Positions 8,071 to 18,101 of a stretch of DNA of 64,000 nucleotides are shown here, in pieces. Below the pieces are notes generated by a model that was not told where the DNA came from, ran no database searches, and worked only from the letters and a program-made list of their open reading frames with translations. Positions within the stretch are counted from its first letter, which is position 1, and every line of letters starts with the position of its first letter. The position numbers and the translations under genes were made by a program. This DNA is from Deltaproteobacteria bacterium (GTDB lineage: Bacteria; Myxococcota_A; Polyangia; Haliangiales; Haliangiaceae): the NCBI GenBank assembly GCA_020630875.1, contig JAHDIH010000008.1, positions 62,214 through 126,213 on the forward strand, read 5' to 3'.

Positions 8071-11000
8071 TCAGTCATTTGCAACGGCCAAGGGGCTCTT
8101 AGACTTGGTGACGTACAGGGTGTAGCCACTTTGCACCTTATCATTCTCCCTGGCTACGACAGTGATTCTATTACTGCCATCCCATAGCGGAACAGAGGCG
8201 TCGAACTTCAGAGAGTTGCCGCTACCAGCGCGATAAAATACCTTACGATTGAATATCTTTGCTTCTCTGTTAGAAACGAAAATGTATACATCTCTTACTT
8301 TGCTATCATCTTTGGCGATTCCCAGTACTTGAAAGTGAGACTTCGTCGTTTGGTAGGCCGAAGCTGATACTTCAACTGTTGGAGGAGTGACCTGCCAATG
8401 TTCCGTGAGCTTCTTAGAAGCACCAGCACCTCTTTTGGTCTCTTTCAACAAAACAAAGCCCGTCCGTTTTCCTGGTAATTTGACCCGAGCCCAATCACCT
8501 GATTCGGCATCAAGATTTAGCTTAGTTCCTGTTGGTAACCAACCTACGATCTCAGCACTAGAACTGGCAGCCTGGCGAATGGTTGCGCGAACTTTCGTTT
8601 GCAGTTTTCTTTCCGACTTTTGAAACGATACCGGTGATGTCATAGCGAATCGTAGCTTTTCGTTTACGCTTTCATGGGTTTTGGAGTCGTAGACGCTCAT
8701 TTCCATCGCTATCTCTGGACGCTTTGGTTTTCGTACGTTGAACAAGAATTCGACTTGTGAGCTTTGGCCCGGTTTGATTTCTTTAAGTTCTGCACGAGCT
8801 TTTTTGAGAAGGAGTCCGTCCCCTGAAGCGTTTCGCAGCACGGCGGATGGTTCTTTCGCAGAACCTTTTCCGATGTTTTTAATCGTAACGAGCAGTTTAT
8901 GAGACTCTCCTGATTGCGGGATACCATCACCGTTTCCTTGGTCTACCAGTTGGTAGGAGTAAGCAAAAACCGGTCGTTTAGCAGCTCGAATGCGAAGTGC
9001 TTTTTCTTTCAATGTCGAAACCTTTTTCCTGTCTGACGTTAGCTCCAGCGACACTTTGTCTAGTCTGTCTCGTTCGTCGGTCGGAATTTTTATCTGCGTC
9101 GTTTTCGTTAGAGATTTACCCGCATCGATGCGTCCTAGTGGTATCTCAATCTCATCAAGATGAGGGTTGGTTGATTTTAGTCTAAGCAGGATCCGGTTCG
9201 CTGTGGTGTTACCGTTGTTTTTGACTTCTGCACTGACGGTCAGAATGTCACCAGCTTCGACCTTTCCACCTTTGGAGAAAGTTACCTTGGAGGAAAGCTG
9301 CGTCGCTGAGACATTGCTTGTGCCTGATTTCCAATCGATTGCTACTTTGCCAAGTGCAGATTCAAGTGCTTGCTGTTGCTTGGCATCTGCTTTCGCGATG
9401 ACCGACTGAGCACCTTTGAGTAATGTGGCACGGTCCCGCGCTTTGGGAATTGATAGCAAGAGTTGTTCTGCAAACTCAATCTCGAAATCCTTTCGGAATC
9501 GGTCTAGCGGAGGCAGGCGGTCTTCGTCGTCGTCGAGTACTTTTAGTCTCTTGTCCGGTTTGTACAGGTAGTTCATTGTGAACTTTGACTTGATTGGTTT
9601 GTCTACGAACTTACTGGTTAGGTGGGCGTTTAGGTCTTTCTCACGATAACTTCGGTCTGTTGGGGTGAGACGGATTTGATCTTTGTGCGACTTAATTTTT
9701 TCCGGAACAAACATTGGTTGCAGTTGGATGTCTGGAACAATGCCAACGGATTGAATCGATCTATCTCCGGGCGTCAAGTATTGACCTATAGTAAGTTTCA
9801 GTTTAGAGCCGTCACGATTGTCGTAGAGTACCTGGACAGAGCCTTTGCCAAAAGTCGGAGCACCAACGACCAAGCCTCTCCCAAGATTTTTCATGGCTCC
9901 CGCAACAATTTCTGAGGCCGAAGCGGAGTTGCTGTTTACCAAAACTACCAAAGGAGACTGGGTGTCACTGTTACCTTTGGTGGCGCTTCGAGGTCTTTTG
10001 TTTTTACCGCCTTCGTCAACGGTAGTGACTAAGACTCCTAAGTCTACAAATAAATCGGAGACGTAAATGGCCTGGTCGAGTAGACCGCCAGGATTCCACC
10101 TTAAATCTAAAACCCAACCTTTTGCGCCTTTTTTCGAAAGCGCAGCCATCGCCGTGGCGAGCTCTCGGGAAGTTGTGCGAGAGAAGTGTTTGATCGTAAT
10201 GTATCCGACGCCGGGGGACAGCATTCTGCTTTCCACAGACTCCAATTTAATGATGTCTCGAATGATTCTAAACTTGAGTAGTTTCGCTTCGCCTTGGCGC
10301 TTCACATAGATGGTGATTGGAGTTTTGGGTTCGCCCCGCATACGCTCCACGGCTTCATTGCTGGTGAGGTTTTCAGTTAACTCGTCCTCAATTTTGTAGA
10401 TGTGGTCGCCACGCTTTAGACCTGCACGTGATGCTGGTGTTCCTTTCATGGGGCGTATCACCGTAAGTTTCTTTTTTACCATTCGGATTTCGATTCCAAG
10501 ACCACCAAACTTTCCGCTGGTAGATACCTCCATGTCTCTGGCTGCTTCTGGCGGCAGTAGTACCGAATGGGGGTCTAGGGTTTTGAGCATTCCGTTCACT
10601 GCTGCGTACTCGACTTCTGCTAAGTCGGCATCTGAGCTTAAGTTGGCTTGAATAAATTGAAAAATCTTTCGGAGTTCTTGAGACAGTCTCCATGGTGCAT
10701 TTACCTTGGCAGTAGAAAATGTGCGTTTTTTGTTGTTAACGGAAATGACGACTTTGTTCTCTGTTTCCCTGGGTTCCACTAACACTTCCGGCACTTTGAA
10801 CTGCACGGAATCTAACGCGCTGTACAACATTTTCTTAGGATCGATGCGTTTGGGTTCGACGTATTCCTCTTGGATTTTTACAAGCGTGCCGTTGAAAACC
10901 TCCAAAGCCACCAGATTGTGTTTCTTGGCTTTGGGTTTCTTTCCAGCCTGCGGACGATTCACGCGGTCGGCAAAACTTTCCGCTTGCGGCAGATAGAACG

Positions 11001-11094
11001 CCATCCCAGCTGCTCCCATAGCGGATAGAAGGAAGGCAACTCGGGCGAACGACAGTTTAGAGGCCATAACTGACAGTATACGTGTCTGAGTCAT
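8071..11094 (-). CDS. Carboxyl-terminal processing peptidase (S41) with long C-terminal Ig/SH3 extension
   Basis: A 1007-aa exported protease. Membrane anchor or signal at 16-35. N-terminal S41 helical region about 58-185. PDZ domain about 190-265 (FGGLGIEIR, TPASRAGLKRGD). Catalytic S41 core about 285-460, with the Ser/Lys dyad probably S392 in NSNSASASEIVAGA and K417 in PTFGKGSVQ. Typical CtpA proteins end near residue 450-500. This one continues with two Ig/CARDB-like segments (about 605-820), a bacterial SH3 domain (about 830-890) and a final beta domain (905-1000). The extension suggests docking to the cell wall or to substrates outside the inner membrane. It is divergent from rpoH with 55 nt between the starts. 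Confidence 0.85.
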   Translation of the reverse strand: MTQTRILSVMASKLSFARVAFLLSAMGAAGMAFYLPQAESFADRVNRPQAGKKPKAKKHNLVALEVFNGTLVKIQEEYVEPKRIDPKKMLYSALDSVQFKVPEVLVEPRETENKVVISVNNKKRTFSTAKVNAPWRLSQELRKIFQFIQANLSSDADLAEVEYAAVNGMLKTLDPHSVLLPPEAARDMEVSTSGKFGGLGIEIRMVKKKLTVIRPMKGTPASRAGLKRGDHIYKIEDELTENLTSNEAVERMRGEPKTPITIYVKRQGEAKLLKFRIIRDIIKLESVESRMLSPGVGYITIKHFSRTTSRELATAMAALSKKGAKGWVLDLRWNPGGLLDQAIYVSDLFVDLGVLVTTVDEGGKNKRPRSATKGNSDTQSPLVVLVNSNSASASEIVAGAMKNLGRGLVVGAPTFGKGSVQVLYDNRDGSKLKLTIGQYLTPGDRSIQSVGIVPDIQLQPMFVPEKIKSHKDQIRLTPTDRSYREKDLNAHLTSKFVDKPIKSKFTMNYLYKPDKRLKVLDDDEDRLPPLDRFRKDFEIEFAEQLLLSIPKARDRATLLKGAQSVIAKADAKQQQALESALGKVAIDWKSGTSNVSATQLSSKVTFSKGGKVEAGDILTVSAEVKNNGNTTANRILLRLKSTNPHLDEIEIPLGRIDAGKSLTKTTQIKIPTDERDRLDKVSLELTSDRKKVSTLKEKALRIRAAKRPVFAYSYQLVDQGNGDGIPQSGESHKLLVTIKNIGKGSAKEPSAVLRNASGDGLLLKKARAELKEIKPGQSSQVEFLFNVRKPKRPEIAMEMSVYDSKTHESVNEKLRFAMTSPVSFQKSERKLQTKVRATIRQAASSSAEIVGWLPTGTKLNLDAESGDWARVKLPGKRTGFVLLKETKRGAGASKKLTEHWQVTPPTVEVSASAYQTTKSHFQVLGIAKDDSKVRDVYIFVSNREAKIFNRKVFYRAGSGNSLKFDASVPLWDGSNRITVVARENDKVQSGYTLYVTKSKSPLAVAND

Positions 11095-11149
11095 GTTTCG
11101 CCAGCCTCGAAGGAGTAAGGTTGTCGTGTCGGATTTTTGACGACATAGG

Positions 11150-12217
11150 ATGACAATACTAGTTCAGCTTGGCATCCTTGCAGGGATGGACCCAACAGAG
11201 CCCTCAAACGAGGACGACAAAAAGGTCGTCGATGAATTAGAGCATGAGATCGATGAGGTTGAGCTCAAGGAAACTGATGAATCAACGGATCTCACTAAAG
11301 TAGACCGTGAGCTCGCAAAAATTGCAGGCAGCGGAGGAGATCAAAGACTCAAACTTATCAAGTACGACCCGGTGACCGCGTACGTGCAAGAGACTCGGCG
11401 CTATCCTTTGCTGGACCGCGATGAAGAGCACCGGCTCGCAGTTCGTTATGTGGAGCATGGTGACCTCGACGCAGCGCGGACCTTAGTTGAATCTAACTTG
11501 AGGCTCGTCGTAAAGATTGCTTACGAGTATCGTAAGGCAAATAAGAACCTTTTAGATCTCATTCAAGAGGGCAACATTGGTCTTATGAAAGCTGTAAAGA
11601 AGTTTGATCCTGAGCGAGGCGTTAAGCTTTCTTCTTACGCAGCTTGGTGGATTCGTGCGTACATTCTACGCTTCGTTCTGAACAACTGGAGAATGGTCAA
11701 GATTGGAACGACCCAAGCTCAAAGAAAGCTCTTTTTCAATCTCAGAAAAGAGCGACAAAAATTAGAGCAAATGGGATTTACTCCCACGCATCAGATGCTT
11801 GCCGAAAGACTCGATGTTACTGAAAAAGAGGTAATTGAGATGGAGCAGCGGCTGATGCCGGAGCCAAGCCTTGATGCGCCGTTAATAACGGATGACGGTA
11901 GTACGAGTTCACGGCTTGACTACTTGCCCAGCAATGGATTGCTTCCCGATGCGGAAGCGGCAAAGAACGAGTTTCAAAATACCTTGAAAGAGCTACTCGA
12001 AGAGTTCGCCGCAACGTTGGAAGGCAGAGAAGAAATCATTTTTCGCGAGCGTTGGTTAACTGAGGAACCAAAGACCCTGCAGGTTCTGGGTGACAAATTT
12101 GGCGTCTCTCGTGAACGAGCCAGACAGCTTGAGAAGCGACTGCTTGGCAAGGTTCGCAAATTTCTTGAGACCAATTGGGGGACGGACGTTGATATTGGTG
12201 CCCTTAGCCGCGAATAA
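11150..12217 (+). CDS. rpoH: RNA polymerase sigma-32-type factor (heat-shock sigma)
   Basis: A 355-aa sigma-70-family factor. Region 1.2/2 spans about 72-180 ([31 protein letters not shown]). The RpoH box QRKLFFNLR is at 191-199, the signature that separates RpoH from other group 3 factors. Region 4 spans about 280-340 with the helix-turn-helix [20 protein letters not shown]. About 70 extra N-terminal residues rich in Asp/Glu make it longer than the usual ~285-aa RpoH. The in-frame Met at codon 13 (11186) is an alternative start; no strong ribosome-binding site decides. It directs RNA polymerase to heat-shock promoters. The adjacent divergent S41 protease is a plausible envelope-stress partner (inference). 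Confidence 0.88.
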   Translation: MTILVQLGILAGMDPTEPSNEDDKKVVDELEHEIDEVELKETDESTDLTKVDRELAKIAGSGGDQRLKLIKYDPVTAYVQETRRYPLLDRDEEHRLAVRYVEHGDLDAARTLVESNLRLVVKIAYEYRKANKNLLDLIQEGNIGLMKAVKKFDPERGVKLSSYAAWWIRAYILRFVLNNWRMVKIGTTQAQRKLFFNLRKERQKLEQMGFTPTHQMLAERLDVTEKEVIEMEQRLMPEPSLDAPLITDDGSTSSRLDYLPSNGLLPDAEAAKNEFQNTLKELLEEFAATLEGREEIIFRERWLTEEPKTLQVLGDKFGVSRERARQLEKRLLGKVRKFLETNWGTDVDIGALSRE

Positions 12218-12247
12218 GCTTAAGCAGCACGTTCTAGGGAGTATCTG

Positions 12248-13057
12248 ATGGAGGGAACCCTCTACGTCATTGCTGTGCCGATAGGAAATCTCGAGGACGT
12301 GACACTCCGTGCGAAAAGAGTCTTGTCTGAAGTTTCTTTGATAGCCTGTGAAGACACTCGAAAAACCAAACACTTGTTGGCCGCCTTAGATATTGCATGT
12401 CCAAAACTTGTAGCATGTTACGCTGAGGTTGAAAGAGCGAGGGCTGACTCGATACTTGACTTTGTAGAAGAGGGAAAGCAGGTCGGGCTGGTTTGTGATG
12501 CTGGAACTCCAGCTTTATCGGATCCGGGAGGGCATCTAGTTCTCCGAGCACGTGAGCGAGGACTGTCAGTGGTTCCCGTCCCGGGAGTGAGCTCAATTGT
12601 TACTTTGCTTTCTTGCGCAGGTCTTCCTGCCACCGACTACAGATTTTTAGGATTTTTGCCCAGAACTCAAAAAAAGAGACAAGATAGATTGCTTGAAATT
12701 AAGACTTCGCCTTGGGTTAGTGTGGTATTTGAATCCCCCAAACGACTTCGCGGTATGCTTGCTGATGCTGCAACGGTATTTGAAGCCGGTAGGCAAATTG
12801 TAGTTGGGCGTGAGCTAACGAAGATTCATGAGTCCATTTATCGGGGCACGGCTGAGGAGCTCCTCGAGCAAGAAATTATGGAAAAGGGAGAAGTTGTGGT
12901 GGCATTTTCGCCAGGAACTCCAGAGATGCCTGCTTGGCATCATCTTGCGATAGCTTTGGTGAAAGAAGGACTAAGCTCCAAAACCGTTTCGCATCTTCTC
13001 TCGACCCATTTGAATGTGAAAAAGCGAGAGGTTTATGAATCAATTAAAGACTACTAG
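12248..13057 (+). CDS. rsmI: 16S rRNA (cytidine1402-2'-O)-methyltransferase
   Basis: A 269-aa SAM-dependent methyltransferase of the tetrapyrrole-methylase fold, near the normal family length. Diagnostic stretches are [19 protein letters not shown] at the N-terminus, [23 protein letters not shown] and [18 protein letters not shown]. It methylates the ribose of C1402 in the decoding centre of 16S rRNA. It begins 30 nt after rpoH and is probably co-transcribed with it. GGAG lies just upstream of the ATG. Its stop codon overlaps the stop of the opposing response-regulator gene in a shared CTAG. Confidence 0.93.
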   Translation: MEGTLYVIAVPIGNLEDVTLRAKRVLSEVSLIACEDTRKTKHLLAALDIACPKLVACYAEVERARADSILDFVEEGKQVGLVCDAGTPALSDPGGHLVLRARERGLSVVPVPGVSSIVTLLSCAGLPATDYRFLGFLPRTQKKRQDRLLEIKTSPWVSVVFESPKRLRGMLADAATVFEAGRQIVVGRELTKIHESIYRGTAEELLEQEIMEKGEVVVAFSPGTPEMPAWHHLAIALVKEGLSSKTVSHLLSTHLNVKKREVYESIKDY

Positions 13058-14466
13058 TTGTCGTTGCGAAGACCGAAGTCTTTCATTTTCATTTGCAGGC
13101 TTTTTCTGCTGATTTTTAACAGTTTTGCAGCTTGCGTGACATTGCCGCTGGTTTCGTCAAGGGCCTTTACAATAAGCTCTTTTTCTACTTTGCTTGTTTG
13201 TTCGCGGACTATTTCTTTTAAAGAGGAGTCCGCAAGCGATTCGGCAGAAAATTGCCCACTGTCCGTAATACTTTTCTCAGGCTTGTCACCTACCTGCCCA
13301 AGCTCTTCGGGAAGGTCTTCAAGCTGAATCGTTTCTCCGTTGGCAAAGAGGATTGTTCTTTCAAGAACGTTCTCCAATTCGCGGATATTACCTGGCCAAT
13401 GGTATTCCGTCAGCTTGGCCAGTCCTTCTTTTGAAATGCCTTTGATCTCTTTACTTAAGCGGCTGTTAAACTTTTCGATAATATGTTTAGTCAGCAACGG
13501 AATATCCCCAGGTCTTTCTCGCAGTGGTGCTAATCTAAGCGGGACCACGTTAAGGCGGTAGAATAGGTCTTCTCGGAAATTACCATTTTTAGTTTCTTCT
13601 TCTAAGTCACGATTGGTGGCCGTAATTAGCCTTACGTTGACCTGCAGTGTTTTGATACCGCCCACGCGCTCGAACTCTGACTCTTGCAGAGCACGGAGAA
13701 GCTTTACCTGCATCTCGACCGGGATTTCCGCAATTTCGTCAAGAAATAGTGTGCCGCCGTCTGCAAGTTCGAAACGGCCGGGCTTGCTGGCGGTCGCGCC
13801 GGTAAAGGCTCCCTTTTCGTAACCAAACAATTCGGATTCCATTAGATTTTTTGGAATCGCAGCGCAGTTAATTCGGATAAAAGCTTGGTCAGCTCTTGAA
13901 GAGTTTTCGTGCAGCGCTCTTGCTACCAACTCTTTGCCGGTACCGGACTCTCCCGTGATTAGAACCGTCGATGGTGAGTCGGCAACGGTGTCAATTACAT
14001 CATAAACTTTTCGCATGGGCTCACTACCGCCAACCAATCCAAAACGGCCAGATTCTTGAGAAGCGCCCTTGGCTCGCGGCTGACTTTGCGCAGCGATACT
14101 TTGGTTTACTGCTTTGCGAACTACTTGTCGGATCTGTTCCTGTTCGAACGGCTTTTCGAGGTAGTCGAATGCTCCCGCTTTTACGGCTTCCACCGCTTCG
14201 CCAACACTTCCAAAAGCCGTAATCATAATAACCGGAAGGGTTTCATCTCGATCTTTCAATTTACGGAGCAATTGCATTCCGGAAAGCTTTGGCATTTTCA
14301 AGTCGGTGATGACGACGTCGGGTTGCTCTTTTTCAACAGCTTGCAGCGCCTCCAGTCCGTTGGCAGCCGTTCTGACCGTGTAACCATCGCGAAGTAGAAT
14401 AACGGACAACACGCGCCGAAGGTTCGGCTCGTCATCTGCTATCAATATGGCAGCGGACTCAGACAC
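13054..14466 (-). CDS. NtrC-type sigma-54-dependent response regulator
   Basis: A 470-aa protein with receiver, AAA+ and Fis-type HTH domains. The receiver phosphorylation site is D55 in [10 protein letters not shown]. The AAA+ core has Walker A GESGTGKE and the sigma-54 contact loop GAFTGA within [13 protein letters not shown]. The C-terminal HTH is [21 protein letters not shown]. The start is GTG at 14466. It lies 66 nt downstream of the histidine kinase gene on the same strand, and the pair is a typical NtrB/NtrC-like two-component system that activates sigma-54 promoters. Target genes are unknown. Confidence 0.9.
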   Translation of the reverse strand: MSESAAILIADDEPNLRRVLSVILLRDGYTVRTAANGLEALQAVEKEQPDVVITDLKMPKLSGMQLLRKLKDRDETLPVIMITAFGSVGEAVEAVKAGAFDYLEKPFEQEQIRQVVRKAVNQSIAAQSQPRAKGASQESGRFGLVGGSEPMRKVYDVIDTVADSPSTVLITGESGTGKELVARALHENSSRADQAFIRINCAAIPKNLMESELFGYEKGAFTGATASKPGRFELADGGTLFLDEIAEIPVEMQVKLLRALQESEFERVGGIKTLQVNVRLITATNRDLEEETKNGNFREDLFYRLNVVPLRLAPLRERPGDIPLLTKHIIEKFNSRLSKEIKGISKEGLAKLTEYHWPGNIRELENVLERTILFANGETIQLEDLPEELGQVGDKPEKSITDSGQFSAESLADSSLKEIVREQTSKVEKELIVKALDETSGNVTQAAKLLKISRKSLQMKMKDFGLRNDN

Positions 14467-14532
14467 AGCATGATTTACGCACAGCGAGAGCGAAACTGAA
14501 AGCGCGAGTGAGGCCTAATAATGAGAGGGGGG

Positions 14533-16764
14533 TCACTCAGACGACGCGATGATTTCGCCGACTTTGTCAGCAAGCAATTCCTGAGTACTCTTCGCAGCTG
14601 CTGGAGAAGGAATAGCTGGCAGAAACACCGAGAAAGTAGAGCCTTTTCCCACTCTAGAGTGAACCTCGATGGTTCCTCCGTGCTGACTTATTATACGTTG
14701 TGAAATCGCCAGCCCCAGCCCGGTACCGCCTTCTTTGGTGGTGAAGAACGGAATAAATAGTTTTTCAAGTACTTCTGGCGCGATCCCTTTGCCAAAGTCT
14801 CTAAATCGTACTTCTGCAAAACTTCCATACCCAAGTCTTGAACGTCGGCGTCTGCTGGTTAAGACCTCTAGGGTGCCTCCTTCAGGCATGGCATGGAATG
14901 CGTTAAGTCCTAGGTTGAGGAACACTTGCCTTAAGGCTTCCTTGTCTCCAGAAATATGAGGAAGAAGTTCGTCTTGTTTCAGATTGATTTGAATCGGCTC
15001 GGCATTTTCATTTTTCTCAAGAAGTTGAATGGTGAACGCGATCACTTCATTTAGATCGACGGCTTCGTACTCCTGCGTCTCGGACTTTGCAAGTTTGGCG
15101 TAGTCGAGGAACTGAGTGACTACCTTGTTGAGACGGTTTACTTCTTCGACGATGATATTTAGGAATTCCCCAGACTCAGGGGTTGGATCTGCGGGGGTGC
15201 CATCCGGGTTTAGGAGCAGTTGTGCAGCACCTTTGATCGCTCCTAACGGGTTTCGAATTTCATGGGCCAAACCGGCGCTCATCGCACCAATAGCGGCGAG
15301 TCTTTCTCGCTCTTTTACTTTCTCGTAAACTCGGGAAGATTCGACGATGCTGCCAGCCTGCGCTGAAATTTGCCGTAGCAAGCGAATGTCATCTTCGTCA
15401 AAAGCATCGTTGGTGCGTTCGTCACGAACTAGCAAAAGACCAAGGAGCCAAGCACTTTCTTCGGTAGCTTCTGCCGTGCCAAGAATGGGAATTACGACAT
15501 CGGTGTGCGCACGCTCAAGTTCATCAATGAGATTGGAGAGGGGCTCTTTGTTTCCTGTAGCATCCGCATCTCCGGCCTCCATCTTTGTGAGCTCCCGAGT
15601 TAACGAGAATCTGTCGAGATGGCCGTCGTTGAGACGGTCAAGAAAGTGCCGAACCACGGGGGCGTCCATTGATTCGGAAGGTTCGGTGCCAAGGTAACCT
15701 TGTCGTTCGAACTTCGTTCCCGTCGAGTCCAGCAAGTACAGCGATGCGTGGGTCGCTCGCCGGGACTCCTCCAGCGCGTGAATGATCTTGCTGGTCATTT
15801 GTCTCGTATCTACAACCCCCTGCATTTCCGCGAGTAAGCGATGAATCCGGCCACGAAGGGCACTTCGTTGACGAACCAACCAGCGGTTAATGCCATTTTC
15901 GAGTCTAGAGCGTATTGGTTCGAACAGGATAAGAATCACAAACGAGGCGACGATGGCGTTGAGAAGAAACAAGCCGTCGCGCTCTCCTCCAACCCAAGTG
16001 AGCAGCACCCCATACGTCGCCCACAGAAGAACCACCAGAGTCCCCAACACTGCCATCTTGCCCAATAATTCTTGCACGTCGATCAGTCGGTGCCTGAAAA
16101 GTGCTTGAGAAATAAAGTATAGGTAGAGAATCGTTAGCACGTTGCCGATGGTCGGCCATGTAATTCCAAAACGTGGCAGGACGTCGGTAAGCGCCAAAGT
16201 AGTCGAGACAAATCCTCCAATCAGCAGATAGAAAATCCTGGTTTTGGCGACTTGATTAGCCGTTTTCCGATACTGGAGAAAGAGATCCAGCACGCAGCGG
16301 TACAGGCCGGCGAAGACGTAGGCTCCGAATGGCAGTTGAAACCAAAGTTGGGTATGGAGCCTTTGTCCACTGATAGCAGAGTAAACCAGGGCGAGGTACG
16401 CCAAGAACGTCCACGCCAAGGTTACCCGTGGTGGGCGAGGGGTACCTCCTATGGAAGGTTGAGCCAAAAACTCTCGAAAGAAAGAAACGGCAGTCGGAGG
16501 AATCGATGCGGCGGGCCAATAGGCTAGCCATGCCACGAGTTCGCTTTTGGTGGCGAGCGCAATGTAAGTCGCTAAATGCCAAGCCGCGACCATGAAAGTA
16601 AAGGCGGCGAAAGATGTGTAGGTGCGTCTTGTTCTGTCGCGCAAGAGTACCGAAGCACCTATGGCTAAAACAACGAGACCCGCAAGAAGCGAGGAAACGG
16701 CTTGAGCATCCACGACATATAGTACAGCGAGTACGATGGCAATCAAGCGGGCCGGCCACGGCAT
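14533..16764 (-). CDS. Membrane sensor histidine kinase (7TM-type input, GAF, HisKA, HATPase)
   Basis: A 743-aa protein. Residues 5-285 contain about eight hydrophobic segments resembling the HisKA_7TM-type input region. Residues ~310-475 look like a GAF domain. The HisKA H-box is around H501 ([15 protein letters not shown]). The HATPase_c domain has the N-box [18 protein letters not shown], and [13 protein letters not shown]. It is predicted to phosphorylate the NtrC-type regulator encoded directly downstream. The start is 57 nt from the divergent lipoprotein gene. The signal sensed is unknown. Confidence 0.88.
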   Translation of the reverse strand: MPWPARLIAIVLAVLYVVDAQAVSSLLAGLVVLAIGASVLLRDRTRRTYTSFAAFTFMVAAWHLATYIALATKSELVAWLAYWPAASIPPTAVSFFREFLAQPSIGGTPRPPRVTLAWTFLAYLALVYSAISGQRLHTQLWFQLPFGAYVFAGLYRCVLDLFLQYRKTANQVAKTRIFYLLIGGFVSTTLALTDVLPRFGITWPTIGNVLTILYLYFISQALFRHRLIDVQELLGKMAVLGTLVVLLWATYGVLLTWVGGERDGLFLLNAIVASFVILILFEPIRSRLENGINRWLVRQRSALRGRIHRLLAEMQGVVDTRQMTSKIIHALEESRRATHASLYLLDSTGTKFERQGYLGTEPSESMDAPVVRHFLDRLNDGHLDRFSLTRELTKMEAGDADATGNKEPLSNLIDELERAHTDVVIPILGTAEATEESAWLLGLLLVRDERTNDAFDEDDIRLLRQISAQAGSIVESSRVYEKVKERERLAAIGAMSAGLAHEIRNPLGAIKGAAQLLLNPDGTPADPTPESGEFLNIIVEEVNRLNKVVTQFLDYAKLAKSETQEYEAVDLNEVIAFTIQLLEKNENAEPIQINLKQDELLPHISGDKEALRQVFLNLGLNAFHAMPEGGTLEVLTSRRRRSRLGYGSFAEVRFRDFGKGIAPEVLEKLFIPFFTTKEGGTGLGLAISQRIISQHGGTIEVHSRVGKGSTFSVFLPAIPSPAAAKSTQELLADKVGEIIASSE

Positions 16765-16821
16765 TCAGAAAAAATCCTATGTAGGAGCCCTGCCTTTGAG
16801 ACTTGGAAAACAGTCGGGGGC

Positions 16822-17757
16822 GTGTTTACATCTCGAATGCGAATTTTACCCTGGACTCTACTAATTGGTATCTCTTTAGGCTGCAAAGGGGAGAAAAACG
16901 CAATAGTAACTCCTGCTCCGGCGGTAACTCCGGCTTTAGTAACTACGCAAGAACCGGCCGCCCTCGCTTCTGGTCCAAAAAAGACTCCGCGTTCGGCACT
17001 GAAAGGCGTGCCGCTCGCCAAGGACTCCCGCGACTGTACGTTGGACGAAGTTAAAAAGTCTCGCGCCAAAGCGAATGCTCTTATCAAAGCTCAAGACTAC
17101 GTCGGGGCGGTGCTCGAGTTTAAGCAATCGGCATGCTGGTATGCCAATGAAGAAGTCGAGACGGAAGAGTCGAAACAGCAAGCTTGGTACATTAGCGACT
17201 TGACCTATGCACTTTACAAAGCCGGATTCGGGAAGGAGTGCTACTCGATAGCCTCTCGACATTCTTCTCCGTATTCCGGCAATGTCTCTGCAATGCGTGG
17301 TGCAGAAGATAAAGTGGTAAAAGCGTTGGCTCACAACGAAGGACTTTGCAGAAAGCTTGCGATGAAGCCCTTCGAGGGCTTTTCACATGTCACGTGCAGT
17401 TTTGGTAAGCAAAGTGGCGTGCCACTGAACTTGTTACCGAACGGAGTCGAAGAGGTATGCGTGGCGGACTTGGGCGGAGACCTGGTGGATGACGCATTCA
17501 CGCACAAAGGGCTCGAGCTTGCGATAGTAAAGAACGGAACGAAAACATCAAAGAAAGTAACTGTCGCAAGCGCCGATTGTAATTTGGAGAAAATCAGTTT
17601 CAAAAATGAAGGAAACAAGCTTTTGATGCAGCTTGCTGGAGCGGGACGCGACTGTGACGAAGGAACTGCGAGTTACGAGTATCGTACCGTTGTGGAGCTT
17701 GATTTGACTTCTGGAAAGACCATTGCCAAAGACGAACTCATAGTTGCTCACCATTAA
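16822..17757 (+). CDS. Putative lipoprotein of unknown function
   Basis: A 311-aa protein from GTG. An internal ATG at 16837 (MRILPWTLLIGISLGC) is equally likely as the start, because either way a hydrophobic signal ends in GISLGC, a lipobox-like sequence with Cys as the lipidated residue. A Pro/Ala-rich linker follows. The mature part has a helical segment of tetratricopeptide-like character (about 80-170) and a C-terminal part rich in beta strands with several Cys (CTLD, CWY, CYS, CRK, CSF, CVA, CNL, CDE). I do not recognise the family. It is divergent from the histidine kinase gene. Confidence 0.65.
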   Translation: MFTSRMRILPWTLLIGISLGCKGEKNAIVTPAPAVTPALVTTQEPAALASGPKKTPRSALKGVPLAKDSRDCTLDEVKKSRAKANALIKAQDYVGAVLEFKQSACWYANEEVETEESKQQAWYISDLTYALYKAGFGKECYSIASRHSSPYSGNVSAMRGAEDKVVKALAHNEGLCRKLAMKPFEGFSHVTCSFGKQSGVPLNLLPNGVEEVCVADLGGDLVDDAFTHKGLELAIVKNGTKTSKKVTVASADCNLEKISFKNEGNKLLMQLAGAGRDCDEGTASYEYRTVVELDLTSGKTIAKDELIVAHH

Positions 17758-17834
17758 TTAGCGTCTGGACGGGGCTAGATGGTCTCAGCTTGCAAACTTG
17801 ACCCGCATCCCCCAAGGCCGATAGAATACCAGTC

Positions 17835-18101
17835 ATGGCTAAACTTATCGACAATCCTGATCGCGCACGACGACTTGCTCGAGCCATTGCGTCTGACCTT
17901 GTGGTGTTTAACGAAGCCAAAATTTTGGAAGGAATTTCCAATGATACCCTATTTCAGGTAATGAATGCTGATATAGAAGAGGGGCGCAAACTTTTCAAAA
18001 GCCGCGTCACGGAAGAAGTGTTCGCTCGAAATATTTACGATTGCGCTATCGTCAACGTACTTGTAAAGAATAAGGGAAAAATCAAATCGAAAATCTGGTA
18101 G
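17835..18101 (+). CDS. Small protein of unknown function, conserved-looking, overlapping rluD
   Basis: An 88-aa, mostly helical, charged protein (MAKLIDNPDRARRLARAIAS at the N-terminus, KGKIKSKIW at the C-terminus) with no signal or membrane segment. It resembles short uncharacterised proteins I associate with deltaproteobacteria, but I cannot name a family. The reading frame and composition look genuinely coding. Its stop at 18099-18101 lies within the probable start region of the next gene, and a G GGA AAA heptamer at 18074-18080 is in this frame (see findings). Confidence 0.65.
   Translation: MAKLIDNPDRARRLARAIASDLVVFNEAKILEGISNDTLFQVMNADIEEGRKLFKSRVTEEVFARNIYDCAIVNVLVKNKGKIKSKIW

Noticed and set aside
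16256..16759. 167-residue frame inside the histidine kinase gene
   Set aside because: It is a shadow of the membrane part of the kinase in another frame of the same strand, Cys/Arg-rich and unlike a real protein.
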